Shown here: positions 25,504-34,690 of the stretch, piece after piece
Layout of the letters: every line of letters begins with the position of its first letter
How positions within the stretch are numbered: the first letter of the stretch is position 1
DNA from: Fen-1038 sp042408355
GTDB lineage: Bacteria; Chloroflexota; Anaerolineae; Anaerolineales; Villigracilaceae
Assembly (NCBI GenBank): GCA_042408355.1
Contig: JBHORD010000161.1
Coordinates: 3,612 to 67,611 of the forward strand
Length of the DNA: 64,000 nt
Reading direction: 5' to 3'
Notes under the pieces: generated by a model
Seen by the model: only the letters and a program-made list of their open reading frames with translations
Databases searched by the model: none
What the model was told of the DNA's origin: nothing
Translations under genes and position numbers: made by a program

Positions 25504-26490
25504 CTAATCCCCCAGGTTTTCCTCCAGAAATCTGGCCGGACCGCCAACGCGCGCCTTAAGCACATCCGTGACGCCCACGATGAGGCGCAGGCGCGCCGCA
25601 ATCTCGTTCGCCTCTTTTTCGGGACAAATGACGTGGACGTTCGCCCCGGCATCCACCGTGTAACAGGCCGGAATCCCATCTTCGCGCCATTGCCGGACGG
25701 CCTGCATCACCGTCAGACTGGCCGGCTGCCAGTAATGCAGGGCGGGCGAAGAAGTCATCATCACCGCGTGCATCATATCCGAATCCAATTCGATGACCGA
25801 CGCCAGCGACTCGAAATTGCGTTCGAGAATGGCGCGTCGGCAAATGTCAAGGCGGCGCGGCGCATCCTCCACGCGCGCATTTTGTAACGGACTCGTGCTG
25901 GCCAGTGCGTGTCCCTCGGTGGAGCCGGTTTTCTTGTGTGCCGCGCTGATGACTGCGATGCAATCCATCAAAGCCCAGTGTTCGGGCGGCGCAATGGAAA
26001 ACGCAAACGAATCTTCATCGCTTGTTCCGGCCTGCCATTCCACAAAGCCGGCGGGTACGGAACGCGCCGCCGATCCTGATCCGCGCCGCGCCAAACGCGA
26101 AAGATCGCGTTCGCTCAAGTTGAGTCCGGCCGCTTTACTCGCCGCCAATGCCAGCGCCGCGAACGCCGAGGCGGACGAGGCAATCCCCGCGCCGGATGGA
26201 AAATTACTTTCGCTGACGACCTCCGCCTGTTCTTCGATCTTTGCCATGCCGCGCACCAAATCCAGAATCGAAGAAACGCGCTTCAGTCCGGGGCCGGTCA
26301 CTTCATGTCCGTTGATGACCAGTTCATCGAACGGCAGTGACGGCTGAAAACTGACTGTCGTACGCGTGAACAATCCATCCAAATTCATCGAGATGGAACC
26401 GTTCAACGGCAGGCGTAATTCTTCGTTTCGATTGCCCCAATATTTGATGAAGGCAATGTTTGGAGAAGCCTGAGCAGTGACGCTTACCAT
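25504..26490 (-). CDS. Mevalonate-pathway decarboxylase (diphosphomevalonate or phosphomevalonate type)
   Basis: 328-residue GHMP-superfamily protein. The N terminus ASPNIAFIKYWGNRNE is diagnostic of diphosphomevalonate decarboxylase relatives; the phosphate loop is FPSGAGIASSASAFAAL near 97; and the Asp in VDAGANVHVIC near 280 aligns with the catalytic acidic residue. Chloroflexota are known to include both the classical decarboxylase and a phosphomevalonate decarboxylase (Roseiflexus), so the substrate cannot be fixed by eye. No other mevalonate gene lies in the window. Confidence 0.8.
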   Translation of the reverse strand: MVSVTAQASPNIAFIKYWGNRNEELRLPLNGSISMNLDGLFTRTTVSFQPSLPFDELVINGHEVTGPGLKRVSSILDLVRGMAKIEEQAEVVSESNFPSGAGIASSASAFAALALAASKAAGLNLSERDLSRLARRGSGSAARSVPAGFVEWQAGTSDEDSFAFSIAPPEHWALMDCIAVISAAHKKTGSTEGHALASTSPLQNARVEDAPRRLDICRRAILERNFESLASVIELDSDMMHAVMMTSSPALHYWQPASLTVMQAVRQWREDGIPACYTVDAGANVHVICPEKEANEIAARLRLIVGVTDVLKARVGGPARFLEENLGD

Positions 26491-26594
26491 ACAAACAGTT
26501 TATTATCTTTCGGGCAACTCCGCAAGAAGAAATGCGCCAGTCCTGCTCCCGCCGGCTTTCCTTTCAACCGGCCGCTTTCCCGCGGAAATTGAGA

Positions 26595-27044
26595 TTACTT
26601 TCTGTTTTTCTTCCGCACGTAAAGCAATTTTTCCACGCGAGCAATGACTTGATCCTCGTCGTCCACCACATCAACGCTGAAGGTCGGTTCGACCTTGCCT
26701 GATTCCGCGGCGGCTCGAATTTCATTCTCGCGTTCCGGTGAAACATAAAATTTCGCCGCGACCTTGCTTTTGCCGGGCCGCAAGAATTGGATGCTGGCGG
26801 CTTTGTCCCATACGATGTAATCGCTTCCCAACAAGCGCATCAAAATCAACATGAACCACGGATCGCACATGGCGTATAACGATCCGCCGAAATGCACGCC
26901 GACGATGTTGCGGTTGAGCCTGGTCAACTTCATTTCGACTTGAACCGTGCGCTCGTCAAGATAACGCGCATGAATCCCCGCGCCAAGCAACGGCGGATAG
27001 AAATTTATAAATCTTTCGCGAAGACGCTGCCAGCGGGCGCTCAT
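26595..27044 (-). CDS. DUF4442 hotdog-fold protein, possible thioesterase
   Basis: 149 residues. GVHFGGSLYAMCDPWFMLIL near 49 is the hotdog helix motif with the Asp of PaaI/DUF4442 proteins, and KAASIQFLRPGKSKVAAKF follows as the next two strands. Family members are predicted acyl-CoA thioesterases; activity is unproven. It is expressed on its own, separated from the lipoprotein gene upstream by a terminator. Confidence 0.75.
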   Translation of the reverse strand: MSARWQRLRERFINFYPPLLGAGIHARYLDERTVQVEMKLTRLNRNIVGVHFGGSLYAMCDPWFMLILMRLLGSDYIVWDKAASIQFLRPGKSKVAAKFYVSPERENEIRAAAESGKVEPTFSVDVVDDEDQVIARVEKLLYVRKKNRK

Positions 27045-27061
27045 TGACGTCGAAGTATAAC

Positions 27062-27093
27062 AAAAGAAGCCAGTGGTTCATCCATTGGCTTCT
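27062..27093 (-). terminator. Terminator after the 27-kb lipoprotein gene
   Basis: 12-bp stem (27065-27076 with 27082-27093, one G-T pair), then TTTTG on the minus strand. The stem sequence is nearly the same as in the terminator at 30.4 kb. Confidence 0.75.
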
Positions 27094-27157
27094 CACAGGC
27101 ATACACATTGCAGGCCGCTGCGGACATCCCCTAACTGGTCATCTGTTATTACGTTGA

Positions 27158-27856
27158 TCAATTGACCGTCATGGACTCCACGATTTGATGAAAAAACGCC
27201 AGATTCGCCTCATCGATTTTCTTATAAGCGTCCAGCCAATTTTCGCCGTTTCCAACCTCGACATTATCTGGCTGGCCCATGATTGTGACCAGGTCATTGG
27301 TTTGCTCGTCGAACAGCGTCACCGACCTTATATAGAGGCGATCCGTCTGGGCTGTTTCGGAAAGGGTCGTAATGTACTCAAATCCTTTGAACCTTCCAAC
27401 GGTGAGGCTGCGGATTCTAATGAGCAGATTTCTTTCACCCGAAAGCGACCCGCCGTCTTTCAAATCCGTTAAAGATTGGTAATCATCCTTCCAATAGGAA
27501 TTCTGGTTGTTCTTTGTATATTGAATCACGACATCATATGAACTCTTTACATCAGACGGCTGGTCGGGTATTTCCCCATACGGGTACACTTTGTCAGACC
27601 CGACCTCCACCCGCAGAGTTTGACCAGACACATACTCGCTGGGACCAAACCAATCCGATGGATATTGAAAACCAAAACCGAATTCGCTGTTCGTATATGA
27701 TTTCTGAAGCGGAGACGGAACCGCTTTCGTCGGCGAAACTTGTGTCTTTGTCGGGATTGGGGATTCGCCGGTTGGGGAAGGAATATTGGCAAACGAAGCG
27801 CAGGCATTAAGCAATAAAATCACCGGCAGCAGGAAAAGGTTAAAACTCTTTTTCAT
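27158..27856 (-). CDS. Lipoprotein of unknown function
   Basis: 232 residues. Signal peptide with lipobox LNAC (Cys 18), then a Pro/Ser/Thr-rich linker (residues 22-48), then a single domain that begins YTNSEFGFGFQYPSDWFG, similar to PsbP/DUF1795-like domains. AAAGGAG lies 6 nt before the ATG in a context almost identical to that of the SIMPL lipoprotein at 11.6 kb. No enzymatic motif seen. Confidence 0.75.
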   Translation of the reverse strand: MKKSFNLFLLPVILLLNACASFANIPSPTGESPIPTKTQVSPTKAVPSPLQKSYTNSEFGFGFQYPSDWFGPSEYVSGQTLRVEVGSDKVYPYGEIPDQPSDVKSSYDVVIQYTKNNQNSYWKDDYQSLTDLKDGGSLSGERNLLIRIRSLTVGRFKGFEYITTLSETAQTDRLYIRSVTLFDEQTNDLVTIMGQPDNVEVGNGENWLDAYKKIDEANLAFFHQIVESMTVN

Positions 27857-28086
27857 TCGATTCTCCTTTCGAGAAAGGACGAGTAGCGGAGAAAAAAGTT
27901 CCCGTTTCGCCTCTCATAATTATTTTTAATGCGTCCACCTATAATAGAGGGAATTATTCCATCATCAGACGGTATAATCGCTTATATTCCATCTCTCAGG
28001 ATGAATCATGTATAGTTCGAAAATATTTGTCGTTTCCTTTGCTGATCTCAGGAACGCCGCAAGAAAGCAGCGCTTAGAAGACAACA

Positions 28087-30402
28087 ATGATTGAAGGACT
28101 GACAACTGCGGAGGCGCAGTCTCGCCTTCAACAATTTGGCCCGAATGCCGTCGCCGAGGGAAAACCGCGCCGGTTGATCGTCTTTCTCAAGAAGTTGTGG
28201 GGACCTGTTCCGTGGATGCTGGAATTCAGCGTTATCCTCGAACTGATCATCGGCAGATACACACAGGCTTTCATCATCGGCCTGCTGTTATTCTTCAACG
28301 CCGCGCTCAGTTATTTTCAGGAGAGCCGCGCCCAGAACGCGCTGGCGCTCCTTCAGAAGCGGCTTGCCATTTCGGTGCGGGTGCGGCGCGATGGCGTGTG
28401 GCGGACCGTTCCATCGAAGGAAATCGTCCCCGGCGATCTGATTCATTTGCGCGTCGGCGATTTCGTCCCCGCCGACGTTACTTTAACGGACGGTCATCTC
28501 TCGGTTGATCAATCTGCATTAACCGGCGAATCGCTTCCGGTCGAGATTGAAGCGGGAAAGACCGCTTACACCGGAAGCATCGTCCAGCGCGGCGAAGCGG
28601 ATGGAGAAGTCACCGCCACCGGCGCGCGTACATTCTATGGAAAAACTGCAGAGCTGGTTCACACCGCCAGAACGGTCAGCCACCTGGAAACAACCATTCT
28701 CGGCATTGTCCGTTATTTGATCGCGCTGGATGTTTTGTTGGTGATCGGTGTGCTTGTTTATTCATGGCTCAACGCCTTCCCTTTCACCGACTCGATTCCG
28801 TTCGCGCTGATGTTGTTGGTCGCATCAGTGCCAGTGGCGTTACCCGCCACGTTCACGTTGGCTTCCGCATTGGGCGCGCAGGAGTTGGCTTCGCATGGCG
28901 TTTTGGTGACGCGCCTGACGGCCATCGAAGAAGCCGCGGCGATGGATGTGCTGTGCAGCGACAAGACCGGCACGATCACAAAAAATCAACTCACGCTCTC
29001 AGCGGTATTCCCATACGCGCCGCATTCCGAAGCGGAGGTACTGCGGCTCGCCGCCGTCAGTTCGGATGAATCGTCGCAGGACCCGATTGACCTGGCCATC
29101 ATCACGGCGGCGCGCGAGCGCGGACTTGTAAATGGAAAAGTCGAACGATTGGGATTCATTCCGTTCGATCCGCTGACCAAACGGACGGAGGCGTTTGCGC
29201 GCCTCGATGGGCGCGAACTGCGAATCGTCAAAGGCTTCCCGGAAAAAGTTTCGGCTCTCGCGCCGGGTTCGCCGGATCCCGTTAAAGATGTCGAGGCTTT
29301 ATCTGCGAAAGGCTACCGCGTCATCGCGATTGCCGCGGGCGATAAGGAAAAACTTGATTTGATCGGTCTGGTGGGACTCTACGATCCGCCGCGCGAAGAT
29401 TCGAAAAAGCTGATCGATTCGCTGAAGGAATTATCGGTGCGCATCATCATGGTGACCGGCGACGGGTTGGCAACCGCGCGTGCCATTGCCGCGCAGGTCG
29501 GCTTGGGCGGCGAGGCGTGCGCGGCAGATCAATTACATCAACAGCTCGCCGAAAACAATCTGACCTGCAATGTGGTCGCCGGTGTTTTGCCGGAGGATAA
29601 ATTCAAAATCGTCCAGAGCTTCCAAAAGAGCGGACACGTGGTCGGCATGACCGGCGACGGCGTGAACGACGCTCCGGCGTTGAAGCAGGCCGAAGTCGGC
29701 ATTGCGGTCTCGAATGCAACCGATGTGGCGCGCGCCGCCGCCAGCGCGATTTTAACGAACCCCGGCCTGAGCGATGTGCTGTCGGCGGTCAAGATCGGAC
29801 GGCAAATCTATCAGCGCATGTTGACGTACACGTTCAACAAAATCATCAAGACGTTCCAGATCGCGTTGTTCCTCAGCATCGGTCTGTGGCTGACGGGACA
29901 ATTTGTCACCACGCCGCGGCTGGTTGTTCTGCTGTTGTTCGCCAATGATTTTGTAACGATGTCCATCGCATCGGACCGCGTCTCCTATTCCCACAAACCG
30001 GATCGCTGGCGGATCCGGCCGCTGGTGATCGGCGCGCTGGCATTGGCCGCCGCCTGGTTGTTATTCTCGTTTGGAATTTTGTATCTGGGACGCGGCGTGT
30101 ATCATCTCAGCCTCCAGGAGTTGCAGACGTTAATCTTTGTGATGCTGGTATTCACGGGACAGGCAAACGTTTATCTGGTGCGCGAGCGCCGCTCGTTTTG
30201 GAAGTCGCGCCCCAGCGCCGCGCTTTTGTTGAGCACGCTCGGCGACGCCATCGCTGTGATCGCGCTGGCCGCATTCGGGATTTTAATGGCGCCCATCAGC
30301 CTGACGATCATTGCATCGCTGGTTGGGTTGATTGTTTTGTATGCGTTGGCCCTGGACTTTTTCAAGGTGGCTGTGTTCCGGCGCATGGGCTTTGCGGAAT
30401 GA
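28087..30402 (+). CDS. Plasma-membrane proton-efflux P-type ATPase (P3A)
   Basis: 771 residues. Phosphorylation motif SDKTGTIT has D292, the actuator loop carries LTGESLPVE near 158, and the hinge GDGVNDAPALKQ is near 523. The N-terminal LTTAEAQSRLQQFGPN and TM2 region ILELIIGRYTQAFII match P3A pumps, and the protein lacks heavy-metal domains. It would pump protons out of the cell at the expense of ATP. It ends convergent with a SnoaL-like gene across a shared hairpin. The 230-nt upstream region holds a TATAAT at 27940 but no gene. Confidence 0.9.
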   Translation: MIEGLTTAEAQSRLQQFGPNAVAEGKPRRLIVFLKKLWGPVPWMLEFSVILELIIGRYTQAFIIGLLLFFNAALSYFQESRAQNALALLQKRLAISVRVRRDGVWRTVPSKEIVPGDLIHLRVGDFVPADVTLTDGHLSVDQSALTGESLPVEIEAGKTAYTGSIVQRGEADGEVTATGARTFYGKTAELVHTARTVSHLETTILGIVRYLIALDVLLVIGVLVYSWLNAFPFTDSIPFALMLLVASVPVALPATFTLASALGAQELASHGVLVTRLTAIEEAAAMDVLCSDKTGTITKNQLTLSAVFPYAPHSEAEVLRLAAVSSDESSQDPIDLAIITAARERGLVNGKVERLGFIPFDPLTKRTEAFARLDGRELRIVKGFPEKVSALAPGSPDPVKDVEALSAKGYRVIAIAAGDKEKLDLIGLVGLYDPPREDSKKLIDSLKELSVRIIMVTGDGLATARAIAAQVGLGGEACAADQLHQQLAENNLTCNVVAGVLPEDKFKIVQSFQKSGHVVGMTGDGVNDAPALKQAEVGIAVSNATDVARAAASAILTNPGLSDVLSAVKIGRQIYQRMLTYTFNKIIKTFQIALFLSIGLWLTGQFVTTPRLVVLLLFANDFVTMSIASDRVSYSHKPDRWRIRPLVIGALALAAAWLLFSFGILYLGRGVYHLSLQELQTLIFVMLVFTGQANVYLVRERRSFWKSRPSAALLLSTLGDAIAVIALAAFGILMAPISLTIIASLVGLIVLYALALDFFKVAVFRRMGFAE

Positions 30403-30408
30403 AATCAA

Positions 30409-30440
30409 AAGAAGCCAGTGGAATAATCCACTGGCTTCTT
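30409..30440. terminator. Bidirectional terminator between convergent genes
   Basis: Perfect 14-bp stem (30409-30422 with 30427-30440) and 4-nt loop. Confidence 0.85.
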
Positions 30441-30460
30441 GAAAATTGTTTATGTGCTTG

Positions 30461-30835
30461 CTATCCTTTGACGTAGGACAGCTTTTCACAGATGAGTCCG
30501 TCCCGCTCTTTGAATACATCCACGCCGCGGACGTGCCCATTTCCCCAATCATACTTCCAGCGCATCACACAGCGATGACCCATGCTCAAGCTGAAAATCT
30601 CTTCGATCTCGATGTGAGCCTGCGGCGACTGGCGGAAGAAGTCCTGCCAGAACTGAGTGACCGCTTCCTTGCCTTTGTACACCGTCCCATCCGGCGCGGG
30701 ACTCGTGTTTTCAAAGACGCAATCGTCCGTCATCAACTTCATCATCCCTGCGACATCATGACGGTTGAACGCCTCATTGAACGCCATCACAACGCGGATG
30801 GCTGATTCTATTTTTGACATGCGGGCGGGAGACAT
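30461..30835 (-). CDS. SnoaL/NTF2-like protein
   Basis: 124 residues with the cone-shaped alpha+beta barrel pattern: AFNEAFNRHDVAGMMKLMTDDCVFE at 19-43, then GKEAVTQFWQDFF, then GVDVFKERDGLICEKLSY. Such proteins include polyketide cyclases, isomerases and many of unknown function; no substrate can be assigned. An internal Met at residue 6 is an alternative start. Confidence 0.8.
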   Translation of the reverse strand: MSPARMSKIESAIRVVMAFNEAFNRHDVAGMMKLMTDDCVFENTSPAPDGTVYKGKEAVTQFWQDFFRQSPQAHIEIEEIFSLSMGHRCVMRWKYDWGNGHVRGVDVFKERDGLICEKLSYVKG

Positions 30836-30900
30836 GTTAAAACCACTTCCTTCGAGAGAAAGTCAATAGGCGTTAAAAAATGTAACCAACGCCAGTTTAT

Positions 30901-31470
30901 TCAGGGCGCAACCCCTAAAATCAGAACTGGTATGTCAATATCTGAAACACCGCGTTGCTCTAAATCCCAAACAAACTGCTCAAAATAAGAAACGCCTGAA
31001 GACATATCTTCAGCCAACTCTTTTACAGGCACAATTTCTATGCCTGTATCAATAAACCCCATATTGTGGAAAATAGTCATCTTGGCACAAACGTTGTACA
31101 CCATAAAAGAATACTTTCCAAATTGCACTTCAACGCCAAGCTTGTTTTTGATGAAATCCATTTCTCTAAACGCGTTCTTGGAAACTTGAGGCGGTTCATA
31201 ATCTTTACTGTAGTATTGTGTTGGATAATCGCACAAAACTCGTTTCTTTTCCCATCCCAATTCTAGAAAGCCATCGCTTATTTCTTTATTGAGGGAGCGG
31301 GGGCTATATAAAATCTTGTCACGCATGGTCTTTTCCTTGCTTGTCTTTGTCTTGTGGCTTCTAGCATCAACGCGAGCAAGGATTTTCTTTACCTCTTTCA
31401 ATTCTTTTGCATATTTCTTTTGAACAGCTTTTTCACCGCCATTGAATGAATAGACCCCGACGATTTTCAT
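30901..31470 (-). CDS. Type II restriction endonuclease, BglII/BstYI family
   Basis: 189 residues. D105, E114 and Q116 in MDFIKNKLGVEVQF reproduce the spacing of the BglII catalytic residues Asp84, Glu93 and Gln95 exactly (D-x8-E-x-Q). Surrounding sequence FGKYSFMVYNVCAKMTIFHN and GIEIVPVKEL also matches this family. BglII cuts AGATCT and BstYI RGATCY, so a GATC-cored site is expected. The start overlaps the methyltransferase stop by 4 nt. AT-rich, as in many transferred restriction systems. No sign of damage. Confidence 0.88.
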   Translation of the reverse strand: MKIVGVYSFNGGEKAVQKKYAKELKEVKKILARVDARSHKTKTSKEKTMRDKILYSPRSLNKEISDGFLELGWEKKRVLCDYPTQYYSKDYEPPQVSKNAFREMDFIKNKLGVEVQFGKYSFMVYNVCAKMTIFHNMGFIDTGIEIVPVKELAEDMSSGVSYFEQFVWDLEQRGVSDIDIPVLILGVAP

Positions 31471-32459
31471 TTGTTGTATTCTCCTTTTTCGTCAAGCAAG
31501 TTTTTCTGGGCAGAAACTTCTTTCCATTCATCTGGAATCTTAGACACTTTATCCTTCCCTGTTGGCTGATAAACAGGTGTGCCAAGATGACGATAACCAA
31601 GCGTGCCATTGAAATATGCAAGAATGCGTTCTCGCGCTAATTCAATATAATCTTTTTCTTTGTCACTCCCCATTGCACGACGATTATTTTTAATTGCGGC
31701 AATAAGCGACGAGCCAACTCCTGCAAATGGATCCAAAACCCAATCGCCTTCATTTGTCAATGCAAGAACACAACGCTCAACCAATTCAATTGGATATTGG
31801 CAAGGATGTTCAGTTTTTTCAGGATGATTTGCTTTCACATTGGGAATATCCCAAATTTCTTGTTCCCAATCTTGCAAAACGACCTCCCAAACATCGGAAG
31901 GATTTTTTCCTAATGGATTGCCAGAGAGTTGTCCCTTTTTCTCTCCTTTGAAATGGCGCTTTCCAGGATATTTCGATGGTACTCTAACGCTATCAAGATT
32001 GAATATATATTTGTCGCTTTTGGTAAACCACAAAATAGTTTCATATCGTCCGGAAAAACGTTTCGATGCATGAAGTCCGTGACCAAAACGCCAGATGATT
32101 CGATTTCTCAAATGCAAGCCAAGCTTTTTGAATATTCCATAATACAAAATATCCAGCGGGTAAACTTCGCCATCTTCTACAAAATTTCCCACCTGCCAGC
32201 ATAGGCTACCTTCATCCTTCAAGACGCGATAAAGTTCGGCAATAATCTCAGCTTGTTTTTCAAGATAGCTTTCAATTTCAATCCGGCTTTCATAGTCTTT
32301 TCCAAGATTATAAGGAGGGGATGTGATGATCAACTGAATTGAATTATCAGGAATTTCTGTAAGCAAATCTTTGATATCACCATTAAACAAAACAATATCA
32401 GCATCGCTTTGGAAATGACTATTTATTGGCTTAGGTGTTTGAAATAGTGGTAAGTTCAT
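31467..32459 (-). CDS. Type II DNA methyltransferase partner, beta class
   Basis: 330 residues. Motif IV TSPPYNLG (46-53) comes first and motif I DPFAGVGSS (243-251) late, the beta-class order. The TSPPY form together with the BglII-type partner favours N4-cytosine methylation, which is inference. It protects host sites from the adjacent endonuclease, and the ATGA-type overlap puts the methylase first in the transcript, the safer order. Confidence 0.9.
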   Translation of the reverse strand: MNLPLFQTPKPINSHFQSDADIVLFNGDIKDLLTEIPDNSIQLIITSPPYNLGKDYESRIEIESYLEKQAEIIAELYRVLKDEGSLCWQVGNFVEDGEVYPLDILYYGIFKKLGLHLRNRIIWRFGHGLHASKRFSGRYETILWFTKSDKYIFNLDSVRVPSKYPGKRHFKGEKKGQLSGNPLGKNPSDVWEVVLQDWEQEIWDIPNVKANHPEKTEHPCQYPIELVERCVLALTNEGDWVLDPFAGVGSSLIAAIKNNRRAMGSDKEKDYIELARERILAYFNGTLGYRHLGTPVYQPTGKDKVSKIPDEWKEVSAQKNLLDEKGEYNK

Positions 32460-32582
32460 ATATTAATTTTACTCTATTGAATTTATTTCAGAAGGCAAAT
32501 ATTCGTTTTCAATTTATAAATTATCGCGCTGTATAATACTTTAGATAGATTATAGATTTCTTTCCAAGAAAAGGCAACAACC

Positions 32583-33719
32583 ATGTCTGACTCAGATGTC
32601 TTCATCATCTCCGCAGTTCGCACCGCCATCGGCATTGGCAAAGAAAGCGGCGCGTTGCATCCATTCCAACCCGTTGAATTGGCTTCGCTCGTCATGCGCG
32701 AAGCGGTCCATCGTGCGGGCATCGATCCCGCCCGCCTCGACGATGTGATCTGGGGCGTGGTCACGCCCATCGGCGATCAGGGCGGCAACCTTGCGCGCCT
32801 GGCCGTGCTCAAGTCCGGTTTTCCCGTCCACGTGCCGGGCGTCAGCATCAACCGCATGTGCGGATCGAGTCAGCAAGCCATCCATTTTGCGTCGCAGGCC
32901 ATTCTCGCGGGCGACGCCGATCTCGTTCTCGCAGGCGGCGCCGAGATGATGTCGCATCAACCGCTCGGCGCGGATTATCCCGCCGAGTGGCCCGACGTTG
33001 GACATAAGCTGATTCATCAGGGACTGAGCGCCGAACTCATGGCTGAAAAATGGAATCTGACGCGCGACGAACTGGACGATTATGCTTTTCAATCGCACAT
33101 CAAAGCCGGACAGGCGATTGACTCCGGATTCTTCAACGAACAGATTCTTCCCGCCTCTCTCCCCGACGGAAAACTTTTTTCCGTTGATCAGGGCGTGCGC
33201 CGCCCTCCCGACCGCGACAAGATGCGCGCCCTGAAACCTGTCTTCAAACCGGACGGCGTGATCACCGCCGCCAATTCATCCCAGGTCTCCGACGGCGCAG
33301 CCGCGCTCCTGCTGGCTTCGCCCGATGCGGTTGGACGTTATAACTTATCTCCAATCGCCCGCATTGATACACGTGTGGTTGTCGGTTCTGATCCAACCTT
33401 GATGCTCGACGGTCCAATCCCGGCCACGCAAAAAGCCTTGAAGCGCGCGGGCTTGACTTTGCAAGATATGGACGTGATCGAAATCAACGAAGCCTTTGCA
33501 TCGGTTGTCCTCGCGTGGGCAAAGGAATTGAATGTTGATTTATCTTGTGTGAATCCGAACGGCGGAGCCATCGCACATGGACATCCCCTCGGCGCGACCG
33601 GCGCGATCCTGATGACGAAACTTGTTTACGAATTGGAGCGCCGCAAAGCCAGATACGGCTTGCAGACCATGTGCATCGGTCACGGCATGGCCACCGCCAC
33701 GATTATCGAACGGGTTTGA
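32583..33719 (+). CDS. Thiolase (acetyl-CoA acetyltransferase family)
   Basis: 378 residues. Nucleophile C93 in NRMCGSSQQAIH, the His of GHPLGATG (H334), and C364 in the C-terminal loop are present. That loop reads CIGHGMATAT where most thiolases have CxGGGxG, a mild deviation. The enzyme joins or splits acyl-CoA, in fatty-acid oxidation or in forming acetoacetyl-CoA, which would feed the mevalonate route. It lies alone before the folate genes, 34 nt upstream. Confidence 0.88.
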   Translation: MSDSDVFIISAVRTAIGIGKESGALHPFQPVELASLVMREAVHRAGIDPARLDDVIWGVVTPIGDQGGNLARLAVLKSGFPVHVPGVSINRMCGSSQQAIHFASQAILAGDADLVLAGGAEMMSHQPLGADYPAEWPDVGHKLIHQGLSAELMAEKWNLTRDELDDYAFQSHIKAGQAIDSGFFNEQILPASLPDGKLFSVDQGVRRPPDRDKMRALKPVFKPDGVITAANSSQVSDGAAALLLASPDAVGRYNLSPIARIDTRVVVGSDPTLMLDGPIPATQKALKRAGLTLQDMDVIEINEAFASVVLAWAKELNVDLSCVNPNGGAIAHGHPLGATGAILMTKLVYELERRKARYGLQTMCIGHGMATATIIERV

Positions 33720-33748
33720 ACGTTCGCACGTTTAAACGTTCAAACCTT
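33717..33748. repeat. Period-8 tandem repeat / 12-bp inverted repeat between thiolase and folK
   Basis: Units TGAACGTT, CGCACGTT, TAAACGTT and CAAACCTT. It also contains a perfect 12-bp inverted repeat (33713-33724 with 33735-33746) that covers the thiolase stop. It could act as a weak terminator but has no T-run. Confidence 0.6.
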
Positions 33749-33753
33749 CTAAT

Positions 33754-34245
33754 ATGCCAACCATCTATCTCGCCCTCGGAACCAACCTCGGCAACCGTCC
33801 CGCCAACCTGCGCGCGGCGCTTAATTCTTTGGCGCCCGATATAAAGATTCTCGCCGAATCAAACATCTACGAAACGCCGCCGTGGGGTTACACCGATCAG
33901 CCAGCCTTCCTCAACATGGCGGTTAAGTGCGAAACGGATTCAGACGCCGCGCCGCTTCTGAAGCGCCTCAAGCAGATCGAAGTCCGGGTGGGACGCGAAG
34001 CGACATTTCGCTGGGGCCCGCGCGTGATTGACATTGATATTTTGTTTTACGATGACCTTGTCCTTGAATCCGAAGCGCTGACCATTCCGCACCCGCGTCT
34101 GCACGAACGCGCTTTCGCGCTTGTCCCCCTGGCGGACATCGCGCCCGATTTTGTCCATCCCGTTTTGAAAAAGACGATCAAAGAGTTGCTCTCGCAAGTG
34201 GATAGCACAGAGATAAAACTTTTTGGTAATGGCAGTTTGATATAA
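33754..34245 (+). CDS. folK: 2-amino-4-hydroxy-6-hydroxymethyldihydropteridine pyrophosphokinase
   Basis: 163 residues. ALGTNLGNRPANL at the N terminus, YETPPWGYTDQPAFLNM near 45, and the signature RWGPRVIDIDILFYDD followed by IPHPRLHERAFALVPL. It transfers pyrophosphate from ATP to the pterin ahead of FolP, which is 0.4 kb downstream in the same cluster. Confidence 0.93.
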   Translation: MPTIYLALGTNLGNRPANLRAALNSLAPDIKILAESNIYETPPWGYTDQPAFLNMAVKCETDSDAAPLLKRLKQIEVRVGREATFRWGPRVIDIDILFYDDLVLESEALTIPHPRLHERAFALVPLADIAPDFVHPVLKKTIKELLSQVDSTEIKLFGNGSLI

Positions 34246-34267
34246 TCGCCTCAACCTGGAGGATGCC

Positions 34268-34690
34268 GTGACGGATGTCAAACCTCTCAATTGGACACAT
34301 AAACCTGGCGTTGGCTTCGATGTCGTCCGCCGCGCCGACGGCGGGATGACGTTGACTTTTACCGATCTATCTGATGCAACGATCAAAGAATGGCATGACT
34401 TTGCGCTGGAACATTTACTCGGCTCGGATCGTCTCACGCGCAATCTGTATGACCTGCGCGCTGTGAAAGATATAAACGAGAAAGCGATTCGCACCGCCGT
34501 CGAAGTGAACAGCGATCCGTCGGCGCGAAACATCAGGCTGGCGGTGGTGGTCAACAGCGAGAAGGTCGCCAATGCCATTCGCGACGTCGCCGCGCTGGCT
34601 TTGCCTGAAACATCTGCCGCCATCAAACTTTTCACAGACATCAATGAAGCCGAAGCATGGCTTTCGCGCCCGCTCGACCAGATTCCATGA
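34268..34690 (+). CDS. STAS-like/SpoIIAA-like small protein
   Basis: 140 residues of alternating strands and helices (GMTLTFTDLSDATIKEW, then TRNLYDLRAV, then RNIRLAVVVNSEKVAN, ending INEAEAWLSRP). This layout resembles STAS/SpoIIAA-like proteins, including the C-terminal EAxxWL helix, but lacks the DxSxG phosphorylation loop. The GTG start at 34268 has TGGAGG 5 nt upstream. It overlaps folP by 4 nt. Role unknown. Confidence 0.6.
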   Translation: MTDVKPLNWTHKPGVGFDVVRRADGGMTLTFTDLSDATIKEWHDFALEHLLGSDRLTRNLYDLRAVKDINEKAIRTAVEVNSDPSARNIRLAVVVNSEKVANAIRDVAALALPETSAAIKLFTDINEAEAWLSRPLDQIP

